Source of the DNA: an uncultured Prevotellaceae bacterium | GTDB taxonomy: Bacteria > Bacteroidota > Bacteroidia > Bacteroidales > Bacteroidaceae | Reading direction: 5' to 3' | DNA: 64,000 nt | NCBI GenBank assembly: GCA_946415365.1 | Contig: CAMKSE010000002.1 | Location: 248,001-312,000 of the forward strand | In this document: positions 36,465 to 43,462 of the stretch, in pieces | Numbering within the stretch: position 1 is the first letter of the stretch | How the letters are laid out: the number at the start of each line of letters is the position of its first letter | Translations under genes and position numbers: made by a program | The notes under the pieces: model-generated | Seen by the model: the letters and a program-made list of their open reading frames with translations, nothing else | Told to the model about the DNA's origin: nothing | The model's database searches: none

Positions 36465-36516
36465 AATTTATATATTTATTATATATATTATAATATATAT
36501 AATAAATATATAAATT
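36465..36516. repeat. perfect 52-bp AT palindrome
   Basis: The left half, AATTTATATATTTATT followed by ATATATATTA, is exactly the reverse complement of the right half; there are no mismatches and no loop. All bases are A or T. It could extrude as a cruciform or be melted easily. Confidence 0.95.
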
Positions 36517-36660
36517 CAATGATTAAAGATTGTGATAAACGCTGAAATCAAGATGTCAGGATGTCAGGAGTAATAACTGGAATAACTTCTGGATTCAAAA
36601 AAAGTTGCTCTGGAGACAAAAATAATTCGATTTTTTCTTGCATAATTCAGGAAAAATTCG

Positions 36661-36668
36661 TACCTTTG
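36661..36668 (+). promoter_or_regulatory. -7 box (TACCTTTG) for the HU-like gene
   Basis: TACCTTTGCACCAG fits the consensus and gives an unusually long leader of about 165 bases. Confidence 0.65.
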
Positions 36669-36805
36669 CACCAGTTACGAAACAGACAAAACGTAGCAAA
36701 ATTTGCGGCATAACTATAGAGAAAATTCTTCTTAGTGCACGAGAAAGTTTTTCATAGGATAACCGCTAAAACTAGGACTAAGGAATAGGTTTTAAGGACG
36801 CGGAA

Positions 36806-36828
36806 AAATTTTAACACCCTTAAAATTT
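36806..36828 (+). promoter_or_regulatory. leader hairpin before the HU-like start codon
   Basis: AAATTTTAA and TTAAAATTT form a perfect 9-bp stem with loop CACCC, ending 9 bases before the ATG. It could control ribosome access. Confidence 0.5.
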
Positions 36829-36837
36829 AAATTCATT

Positions 36838-37599
36838 ATGGCATTGAAAGTAAAGGCAGTGGAGAGACTGCTGAAGTTTACGAAAGACGAGAATGATCCT
36901 GGCGTTTACCGCTATGTGATGAAACCCGAGTTGTACACGAGCCTGAGTCAGGCAAAGGTGATCCGTGAGGCAGCCTTGCGCAGCGGCGTGAGCCAGGGCG
37001 TGATGAAGGCCTGTTGGGATGCAGCCGGCGAGGTGATTAAGGCATGGGCGACGGAAGGCCACTCGGTGGCGCTGCCCGGACTGGGAAGCATGCGCTTCGG
37101 ACTGCGTTCGAAGAGTGTGGAAAAGGTTGAGGACGTGAAGACCGGACTCATTACCAGCCGCCGCATCATCTTCACGCCTTCGGTTGACCTAAAGGACGAA
37201 CTGGCATCGACCTCTATCATCATCAGCTGCTACGACCGTAACGGCAACGAGGTGAAGCGCGTGACGAGCACCAGCGGCGACGTGGAGGACCCTGAGGGTG
37301 ACGGTCAGGAGTCAGGAGACGGCGGCAGTCAGTCACAGTCCGTGACGGCTCCGCAGATCAGCGGAACGACTCCGTTTGCCGAGACTACCTCGGTGAGCAT
37401 CCAGGCTGAGCAGGGTGCGGAGATCCGCTACACCACCGACGGCTCGACGCCTACGGCTGAGAGCTCGCTCTACAGCGCAGCCATCACCCTGAGTGACACG
37501 GCTACCGTGAAGGCCATCGCCATCAAGAACGGTCAGAGCAGCGAGGTTGCCTCTAAGACCTTCACCAAGAGTGACGATGACACTGGTGAGAACGACTAA
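36838..37599 (+). CDS. HU-like DNA-binding protein with C-terminal chitobiase-type domain
   Basis: A 253-residue protein. Residues 1-125 are the HU/IHF-related domain common in Bacteroidetes (SLSQAKVIREAALRSGVSQG, WATEGHSVALPGLGSMRFGL, RRIIFTPSVDLKDEL). An acidic, low-complexity linker follows (DVEDPEGDGQESGDGGSQSQ), then a CHB_HEX_C/Fn3-like beta domain (APQISGTTPFAETTSVSI, EIRYTTDGSTPTAESSLY, residues about 168-245), better known in secreted enzymes. There is no signal peptide. It is followed by a smalltalk peptide gene, a constant neighbour of this HU class. Role unknown; DNA binding is inferred from family. Confidence 0.88.
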   Translation: MALKVKAVERLLKFTKDENDPGVYRYVMKPELYTSLSQAKVIREAALRSGVSQGVMKACWDAAGEVIKAWATEGHSVALPGLGSMRFGLRSKSVEKVEDVKTGLITSRRIIFTPSVDLKDELASTSIIISCYDRNGNEVKRVTSTSGDVEDPEGDGQESGDGGSQSQSVTAPQISGTTPFAETTSVSIQAEQGAEIRYTTDGSTPTAESSLYSAAITLSDTATVKAIAIKNGQSSEVASKTFTKSDDDTGEND

Positions 37600-37604
37600 G
37601 TCAA

Positions 37605-37661
37605 ATTGAAGATTGAAAATTGAAAATTGAAAATTAATCAATTGAAAATTGAAAATCGAAG
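37605..37661. repeat. tandem heptads, unit ATTGAAA (7 full copies)
   Basis: Heptads ATTGAAG, then three of ATTGAAA, an interruption ATTAATCA, two more ATTGAAA and ATCGAAG fill the gap between the HU-like gene and the smalltalk ATG, ending at the base before it. Confidence 0.85.
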
Positions 37662-37772
37662 ATGACGAAGAAGCGTGTGATTGAGCTGGCGGTGAAGGTG
37701 GTAGTAGCCGCGCTCACAGCGTTCCTCACGGCACTGACAACCACGAGTTGTATGGGTAAGGGTCCGTTCTAG
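37662..37772 (+). CDS. smalltalk family peptide
   Basis: A 36-residue ORF: Lys/Arg-rich start MTKKRVIELAV, one hydrophobic helix (VKVVVAALTAFLTALTTTSC) and a short tail MGKGPF. Size, sequence type and position directly after an HU-like gene match the smalltalk proteins of Bacteroidetes, whose function is not known. The TTTSC end of the helix looks like a lipobox, so lipidation is conceivable. The ATG follows the ATTGAAA repeats without a gap. A long hairpin follows the stop. Confidence 0.8.
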   Translation: MTKKRVIELAVKVVVAALTAFLTALTTTSCMGKGPF

Positions 37773-37788
37773 AGCGTGAACTGTAACT

Positions 37789-37845
37789 AACGAGAGAGGA
37801 GGACTGGCAGTCTGTAGCTGTCAGCCCTCCTTACTGTGTCTCGTT
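37789..37845 (+). terminator. long imperfect hairpin after smalltalk
   Basis: AACGAGA...TCTCGTT outer arms and GGAGGACTGGCAG/CTGTCAGCCCTCC inner arms form a long stem with a short loop (TCTGTAG). There is no strong T run, so it may be an mRNA-stabilising or terminating structure. Confidence 0.6.
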
Positions 37846-38134
37846 TACCAACGAATCAGGGGACAGAGGGACATGATTCTTTGCCTCCTTCGTGACACTT
37901 GATATATGCAAAGGTTTACGGACTTTTTTTGAAGATTTCCGGGATAGCCGTGGGGACAGGTACTTGGGTATGACAGAAGTCATCATGACGTCGAAAGAAC
38001 CAGAAGAAGAGGATGTGGGTCAGGGGACTCTGATCCCGACGATGTCACGCACACGGGGACTGTCCCCCTGTGAGTTCTAACCCTCGCACACGGGGACAGT
38101 CCCCGTGTGAACATGTACTTTCACATTCATAACT
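37846..38134. other. noncoding stretch with GGGGAC repeats
   Basis: No gene is supported. It carries several GGGGACA half-sites (37859, 37953) and two 23-bp palindromes at 38050-38109. Confidence 0.7.
38050..38109. repeat. pair of REP-like palindromes
   Basis: Two 23-base palindromes (38050-38072, 38087-38109) centred on GGGGACTGTCCCC and GGGGACAGTCCCC, flanked by CACAC/GTGTG, are 14 bases apart and nearly identical. They resemble REP elements mobilised by RAYT-type transposases; none is in the window. Confidence 0.75.
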
Positions 38135-38803
38135 TTATTTTCTTACAATGACTGCATTTGGATAGTTCTTTGGATCGAACTTGAAGATATCGTCACTCAC
38201 GCCAAACTTGATTTTGGTCACTGTCATGGTCATCGACACGCCGCTCTGCTTGGCCTTCATCTCGCGGAAATAGTACTTGTCCTTGTCAATCTTTACCACA
38301 ACCTTCTTAGGGTCGTCCTTTTTGACGGGATTGGTGAATGTCAACTCGTAGTACCGCCCGCTGACCTTTACCGTAGCGGTCTTATAATCTTTATCCATAT
38401 TGAAGTCGATGTCGTAGTCGCTTTCGGACTTCTTGGCTGTTTTCTTGATGGTGAGGGTGTCCTTGACTTCCTTGCCTTTCTTCTTGAGGTCGATATGCCG
38501 GTAATTCCATTCTTGTGTCCCGTCGAAGCCCTCCTCCGTCCTGACTTCCCTGCCTAATACTTTCATGACCATGGTGGCTTTCGACTTTTCGTTTTTCATG
38601 GCCACCGTTGCAGTCATACCCGTTAGTTTTATCACCATACGTGCTTCTATAGTCATCGTCATCTCCAGACCGGCGGGATTTGACATGACTTTTTCGCACT
38701 TCCGCATAATCTCTTTCACTTGCGGGTCTATCTGTGCCAGCGCATTCATTGTGCCGCAGAGTGTCAGGATAGCGACAAGCATCCAAATTTTCTTCTGTTT
38801 CAT
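38135..38803 (-). CDS. LolA-like outer-membrane lipoprotein carrier family protein
   Basis: A 222-residue periplasmic protein with signal MKQKKIWMLVAILTLCGTMNALAQ. The pattern (EKVMSNPAGLEMTMTIEARM, FDGTQEWNYRHID, RYYELTFTNPVKKDDPKKVV, DDIFKFDPKNYPNA) is that of the LolA/LolB half-barrel fold. It is last after the export operon and separated from it by a gene remnant, so partnership with the exporter is uncertain. The start at 38803 is chosen because it gives a proper signal peptide. Confidence 0.85.
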   Translation of the reverse strand: MKQKKIWMLVAILTLCGTMNALAQIDPQVKEIMRKCEKVMSNPAGLEMTMTIEARMVIKLTGMTATVAMKNEKSKATMVMKVLGREVRTEEGFDGTQEWNYRHIDLKKKGKEVKDTLTIKKTAKKSESDYDIDFNMDKDYKTATVKVSGRYYELTFTNPVKKDDPKKVVVKIDKDKYYFREMKAKQSGVSMTMTVTKIKFGVSDDIFKFDPKNYPNAVIVRK

Positions 38804-38848
38804 ATTTGTTATTTTATGCAATCATGGGGACAGGTCGCCTGAATCAAA

Positions 38849-38959
38849 CTATCTGGCGACACGCTTCTGACCATCTTGGATATAGATCCCGTTGTCGGGC
38901 TGGGTGTTGAGCTGACGGCTACGACCGTTAATAATGCCTGTTTCATTGCCGTTAAGTAT
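38849..38959 (-). pseudogene. remnant of a secreted-protein C-terminal domain
   Basis: In the same frame as the adaptor gene just upstream, directly after its double stop, an open stretch without a start codon reads LNGNETGIINGRSRQLNTQP then DNGIYIQDGQKRVAR and stop. The GR...L...P..GIYI..G.KRV.R pattern is that of the C-terminal domains of many Prevotella secreted proteins (sorting-domain-like). It seems to be the 3' end of a lost gene. Confidence 0.5.
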
Positions 38960-38962
38960 TTA

Positions 38963-39838
38963 TTACCGATTTGGGTTTATTTGTTTGGAATGTATGTTAG
39001 TATCCACACTTCCCAATGTAACGATGGCCGACATGCCGGGCATGAGGTGAGGATGGGGCGTGAGCGCGGCTTCCAGATGTATCATGCCGCTCTTTTCCAC
39101 CACGGGACTGACAGCAGTGATGCGGGCCTGATGGCGGTCGTCAGGATAGGATATGGGGGTTACGGTGATGACAGTGCCTTTCCCGAATCGCTGCAGTTCG
39201 TTTTCAAGTATATCGAAGCAGACTTTCAGATGGTCGGTATCCACAATGCGGAACAACGTCTCTCCAGGAACGGCCGTCGCATAGAGAACGGCATCGAGCT
39301 GGGTCACCACACCTGAGATGGGAGCCTGGATGGTGCAGTAGCTCAACTGATGTTCCATCTGGCGAAGGGCGGCTTTGGCGGTGTTATAGCCACTATTGAC
39401 ACGTGCCAGTTCCCTGATGGATTCAGGAGCCTGGTCGAAGGCCCCGCGCTTATAGCCCTGACCCATCAGGATGTTCTGGTACTGGTATTCGGCACGCTCC
39501 AGTTCCGCACGGCCCTTCATGATCTTATCCTCCGTGGATGTCCTGTCAAGCCTGACGACGACCTGGCCTTTGTGTACGCGCTGCCCCATCTCCACACCCA
39601 ACATGGCGATCTGCTCGTTGATGCGGCTGGTGACGGTCACCTCTGAGACAGACTGGATGGTACCCTTGCATGAGAAGGGGGCCGTTGCAGGCTCCGCCTC
39701 AGCAGGGGTTGATACAGGGGCCGCAGCCGGGCTCGTCTCAGACTCGGGACTATCAGCCGGGCTCTGCTGTCCGTTGTGGCAGGCCGTAAGCAATATACCT
39801 GCGACAATCCCCATTAACATTTTCGCCAGTTTTTCCAT
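38963..39838 (-). CDS. RND/MFP-type efflux adaptor lipoprotein
   Basis: A 291-residue periplasmic adaptor with lipobox signal MEKLAKMLMGIVAGILLTACHN. A Pro/Ala/Ser-rich linker follows (residues 24-52). The lipoyl-like halves are VTVTSRINEQIAMLGVEMGQ and YCTIQAPISGVVTQLDAVLY, with a short helical hairpin between them, then a beta barrel. It overlaps nothing and lies 52 bases after the tolC gene. A second adaptor alongside the HlyD at 45235 is unusual; it could serve the same exporter or another inner-membrane pump encoded elsewhere. Confidence 0.88.
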   Translation of the reverse strand: MEKLAKMLMGIVAGILLTACHNGQQSPADSPESETSPAAAPVSTPAEAEPATAPFSCKGTIQSVSEVTVTSRINEQIAMLGVEMGQRVHKGQVVVRLDRTSTEDKIMKGRAELERAEYQYQNILMGQGYKRGAFDQAPESIRELARVNSGYNTAKAALRQMEHQLSYCTIQAPISGVVTQLDAVLYATAVPGETLFRIVDTDHLKVCFDILENELQRFGKGTVITVTPISYPDDRHQARITAVSPVVEKSGMIHLEAALTPHPHLMPGMSAIVTLGSVDTNIHSKQINPNR

Positions 39839-39890
39839 TGTATATGTAATCATCTTTTTTCGCTTTAGCTCAAGCATATGTGCTCCATTT

Positions 39891-41360
39891 TTACCTCTCA
39901 ATTTCCCCAGTTAGTGTCTGCAAGTGGAAAACGGATGTCCAGTATTTCCCGAGTGCTGACAGATATTGTTTGTAAGCGTTGTCGCGGCGGCTCTGTGCCA
40001 GCGAGTAGGTATTGATGTCGCAGAGACCGTTGGCATAGTTCTCGGCATTCATGTCAAACACCTCGTCGGCCATGGCGACAGCTTCGTTGGTACGGTCTAA
40101 CAACAGCCTGTAGGTGTTGACGTCGTGCAGGGTCGATGTCACGTCCTCCCTCAGCGTACGCTCCGCCTCGTCGAGTGCACTCTCCTCACGCTCCACCCAT
40201 GCCTTAGCGGCTGCATGACGGCTTTTGGCCGCCCCGTGGTCCATCAGGGGCACACTGAGCGTGACAGCCCCTAAAGCATATAGTCTCTGGTCGCGGAAGG
40301 CACGGCCTAACACATTGTCCACCTGCTGCATACCTACGTTGATGTCGAGAGCAACGTTAACGCCCTTCTCCTTGTATGCCTTCTGCTCCTGATGGCGCGA
40401 CTCGGTAAGGGTGGCCATCTGGTGCTGGTAGGCAGGACTGTTGGCCAGGGCCATGTCGATGGCCTGGGCGGTGGTCATGGTGATGCGCTTGGGCTCTCGA
40501 GGATACTCGAGCAGCGTCGCCGGCGACAGACTGTCGGCACAGATTCTCAGGAAGGATGCCAGTTGTGTGCGGGCCACCTCTTCCTCAGTTCGGGCCATAG
40601 CCAGCGCGTTGGCGGCGTTGACGCGCTGCAGCTCCAGTGAGCGCAGTTCTGCCACAGTCACCATCGCGATGCTGGCTTTCTCACGTGCGATGGCACAGAG
40701 CGTGTCGGCTGTCTGCAGGTTGTGCTGGTACATTTCCAACTCCCCTTGAGCGCAAACCAGTCGGAAGAAGCGCCGTGTCACCTCCTCGGCTATGCAGTTC
40801 TTGTCGTATTCGTGTTGCTGACGGGCTGCTTTCAGCCGCTGGTCTTCGACGGCTTTCTCCCAGCGGTAGGGGTTGTATCCCAAGAGCGTCTGCCGGTAGC
40901 CCACCAGGATGGGTGCAGCCATGATCTGCCTGGCTTCTGCCGACTGCGAGCTGAAATACTCGCTCCAGACAGCCTGTGAGCCGATATAGGCCTCACCACC
41001 CCATCTGAGCATCTTCTGTGTGAGTCTGACGCTGGCTGCCGCCGACAGATTGTCGTAGTTGCGCAGATAGACATAATCGCGGGAGAGGTCGCTGATCAGA
41101 CGTGAGTAGTTGGGTGCCACACGGAGGTCGAGTTGCGGCTTCCGCAAGGCGGTGAACTCATCGTAGTGCAGCTGGTAATAGTCGTACTCGTGCTGGCTCT
41201 GGAAGGCGATGATCGTACTGTCCTGAGCCTGGCGGATAGCCTGCTCAAGACTCAGTTGCGACTGAGCGTTTGCCTGGCAGATAAACGATGACAGAAGAAG
41301 ACAGAAGAAGAGTCTTCTACCTCCCTTTATCTCCCAATATCTTCTTTTATCTTCTTTCAT
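39891..41360 (-). CDS. TolC-family outer-membrane efflux protein
   Basis: A 489-residue protein with signal MKEDKRRYWEIKGGRRLFFC... ending QANAQ. Two outer-membrane efflux repeats with long coiled helices are seen (LSLEQAIRQAQDSTIIAFQS; MTTAQAIDMALANSPAYQHQ). It forms the outer-membrane duct for the ABC exporter encoded just before. Its ATG overlaps the stop of that gene (ATGA), which argues for this start over a TTG three codons earlier and for coupled synthesis. Confidence 0.92.
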   Translation of the reverse strand: MKEDKRRYWEIKGGRRLFFCLLLSSFICQANAQSQLSLEQAIRQAQDSTIIAFQSQHEYDYYQLHYDEFTALRKPQLDLRVAPNYSRLISDLSRDYVYLRNYDNLSAAASVRLTQKMLRWGGEAYIGSQAVWSEYFSSQSAEARQIMAAPILVGYRQTLLGYNPYRWEKAVEDQRLKAARQQHEYDKNCIAEEVTRRFFRLVCAQGELEMYQHNLQTADTLCAIAREKASIAMVTVAELRSLELQRVNAANALAMARTEEEVARTQLASFLRICADSLSPATLLEYPREPKRITMTTAQAIDMALANSPAYQHQMATLTESRHQEQKAYKEKGVNVALDINVGMQQVDNVLGRAFRDQRLYALGAVTLSVPLMDHGAAKSRHAAAKAWVEREESALDEAERTLREDVTSTLHDVNTYRLLLDRTNEAVAMADEVFDMNAENYANGLCDINTYSLAQSRRDNAYKQYLSALGKYWTSVFHLQTLTGEIER

Positions 41361-43462
41361 TCTTTCCAATTCCCAATGTTCAATTTATCCTTCACTTCCT
41401 CATAAGTGCCGTCAGCCGCCACATGTCCGTCGCGCAGCACGATGACGCGGTTGCACTGCTTGATGGTGCTCAGGCGGTGGGCAATGACAACGCGCGTACA
41501 TTTCAGCTTGGCCAGGCTCTCGGTGACGATATGCTGACTGATATTGTCGAGTGCCGAGGTGGCCTCGTCGAGGAAGAGTATCCTGGGTTTCCTCACCAGA
41601 GCCCGCGCGATGAGGATGCGCTGCCTTTGTCCGCCCGACACACCTTTACCGTCCACGCTGATGGGTGTGTCCATACCCAACGGCAACTGCTGGATGTCCT
41701 TATCGAGTGCAGCCATACGAGCGGCCTCCCAGGCATCTTCTACCGTCAGCAAGGGGTTGTTGAAGAGGATATTGTCGAGGATGGTGCCCTCAATGAGTTT
41801 GCCTTCCTGAAGACAGATACTGATGCAGAACTGACGGAAACTGCGCAGATTGATCTCTCTGAGGTTATACTGGTCGTAGAAGATGGATCCTGCCTGCGGG
41901 TGCTCCAAACCGAGCATCAGCCGTATGAGTGTGCTCTTACCACAGCCCGAGGCTCCGACAAGCGCCACGTAGTCGCCGCTTTTGATGCTCAGGTTCAGAC
42001 CATCGAAAAGCAAGGGCATTTTATCGGAATAGCGGAACTTCAAGCCCCGTATGTCCACGTTGCCTGAAATATGCTTCACGATGACCGCATCTTTGCGGTC
42101 TTCTAATTCAGCCGACAAAATGGGCCGGCACAGCTGTAGCTCAGGCTGTAGGCGTGCAAGGTCCTTGGTAATGGTCTGCAACTGGTCGACGGCCCCGCAG
42201 ACGAGTAACAATACGGCGCAGTAGGCGATATAGTCTGAGAGCGACAATTGATAGTGCCAGGCTGCCCACATGGTGATAATCATCGGCAGCATCTTCAGAC
42301 AGTAGTTAATGCCGGTCATATAGAAACTGGCCAAAGGCTGATAACCGCCGTTGATATCTGCCGGAGCGTAGGCCATGGCCCACCGCTGGAAGGCACGGAA
42401 TTCGGCTCCGCAGGTCTTGATTTTCCCTATGCCAGAGAACAGCGAGAACAATGTGCCGATGAGATGCGAACTGCTGGCATTGACATTCAGCTGGACTTTC
42501 CGGGTAAAATAGAACTGCAGCGCAATACCGATAAACTGTATCATAATGGCCAAGATACCGAAAAAGAAGAGTGGTCCGCCATAGATGAAGAACTGAATGA
42601 ACATGACGCCGGAGAAGAGGAATGTCAATATGGTCGACATGAAACTGGCCGTAAGGGCGGAACTGATGCGCGATACCAACAACACACGGTTGGAAAGATC
42701 GCCCGGTGAGAACGTCTTGATAAAAGTAGCAGGTAGCAGCAGCAGGCGCGACATCATGGCCGTCTGCAGGGCATATTCCACCTTGTCCTTGATGCGTATG
42801 ACCACCAGGTTACGGGCCGTCTGCACCATCATCAATCCGACGCTCGCTCCGAAAAGCAGCGTTGCGACAGGCATGATCTGGAAGGCGTCGCCGGAGGGGA
42901 TAATCTCAGAGAAGATCAGTTTACAGACATGTGGCGAGAACATGGTCAGGAGTATGACACCCATACAAGCCAAAAAGCTATAGATCGCATCATAGACACT
43001 CAGTCTGTCCATCGCATAGTGCATCACTCTCTTCGTTGTCAATTTGTTCCGGGGAAGGGGATAGCAGAGCGTCAAAGCCTCATGCTTCAGCAGTTCGGTA
43101 TTATGCTTGATCCTGATGATCCTGCCTGTCTTCGGATGTGTGAAGGAATAGCTCGTGAAACCGGGAATGAGTAGCACGGGGGTGTCATCTTCGGCCAGGA
43201 ATCCCATCATCTTGCCCGAACACCGGTTCCACCAACCGTCGGTCAGCGTTATGTTACGGAAGAAGATGTTCTTGGCGTTGAGGAACGACTCCACATCGTC
43301 AATGCTTGATGGTATCTCCTCCGTTAACTTCATCTGCTTCCACACCTTGCGGTCGACCATGGAGCGGAAGATGTCCTGCGTCCTGCTCATGGCCTGACGG
43401 TCACCGTCCAAACGACGGGCTAACTGCTCGAGAAACGGATTGTTGATCATGGCATCAGGCAT
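41357..43462 (-). CDS. NHLP-type bacteriocin export ABC transporter (second component)
   Basis: A 701-residue fused permease-ATPase. An N-terminal non-transmembrane region of about 150 residues (SFLNAKNIFFRNITLTDGWW, DDTPVLLIPGFTSYSF) precedes a six-helix membrane domain and an ATPase with GASGCGKST, VSGGQRQRILIARAL and RILFLDEATSALD. Length and layout match the second ABC protein of NHLP/NHLM peptide export systems. It overlaps the first ABC gene by 8 bases and tolC by 4. No C39 peptidase domain is present. Confidence 0.88.
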   Translation of the reverse strand: MPDAMINNPFLEQLARRLDGDRQAMSRTQDIFRSMVDRKVWKQMKLTEEIPSSIDDVESFLNAKNIFFRNITLTDGWWNRCSGKMMGFLAEDDTPVLLIPGFTSYSFTHPKTGRIIRIKHNTELLKHEALTLCYPLPRNKLTTKRVMHYAMDRLSVYDAIYSFLACMGVILLTMFSPHVCKLIFSEIIPSGDAFQIMPVATLLFGASVGLMMVQTARNLVVIRIKDKVEYALQTAMMSRLLLLPATFIKTFSPGDLSNRVLLVSRISSALTASFMSTILTFLFSGVMFIQFFIYGGPLFFFGILAIMIQFIGIALQFYFTRKVQLNVNASSSHLIGTLFSLFSGIGKIKTCGAEFRAFQRWAMAYAPADINGGYQPLASFYMTGINYCLKMLPMIITMWAAWHYQLSLSDYIAYCAVLLLVCGAVDQLQTITKDLARLQPELQLCRPILSAELEDRKDAVIVKHISGNVDIRGLKFRYSDKMPLLFDGLNLSIKSGDYVALVGASGCGKSTLIRLMLGLEHPQAGSIFYDQYNLREINLRSFRQFCISICLQEGKLIEGTILDNILFNNPLLTVEDAWEAARMAALDKDIQQLPLGMDTPISVDGKGVSGGQRQRILIARALVRKPRILFLDEATSALDNISQHIVTESLAKLKCTRVVIAHRLSTIKQCNRVIVLRDGHVAADGTYEEVKDKLNIGNWKE

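Larger units (their letters stand above)
36306..36837. other. long noncoding region between divergent transcripts
   Basis: About 530 bases hold no convincing gene. From left to right they contain a copy of the 22-base leader element (36379-36400), a short unsupported 11-codon ORF with a good ribosome site (36422), a perfect 52-bp AT palindrome (36465-36516), a third, inverted and partial copy of the leader element (about 36551-36577), the HU promoter at 36661 and a 170-base leader ending in a hairpin just before the HU start. Confidence 0.8.

Noticed and set aside
27996..37772. Intact integrative element or prophage
   Set aside because: No integrase, transposase, relaxase, capsid or tail gene is present and no target-site duplication was seen; only a phage-like or replicon-like flavour can be claimed.
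37892..38080. 62-codon plus-strand open frame in the GGGGAC repeat region
   Set aside because: Its C-terminal part is encoded by the palindromic repeats and the rest looks unstructured; no support as a gene.
38050..38109. Possible CRISPR-like spaced repeats
   Set aside because: Only two palindromic units 14 bases apart, no array or cas gene; better explained as REP-like elements.
38804..38948. 45-codon minus-strand ORF starting MKQALLTVVAVSS before the LolA-like gene
   Set aside because: It overlaps the better supported sorting-domain remnant in another frame and its residues do not match a known family.
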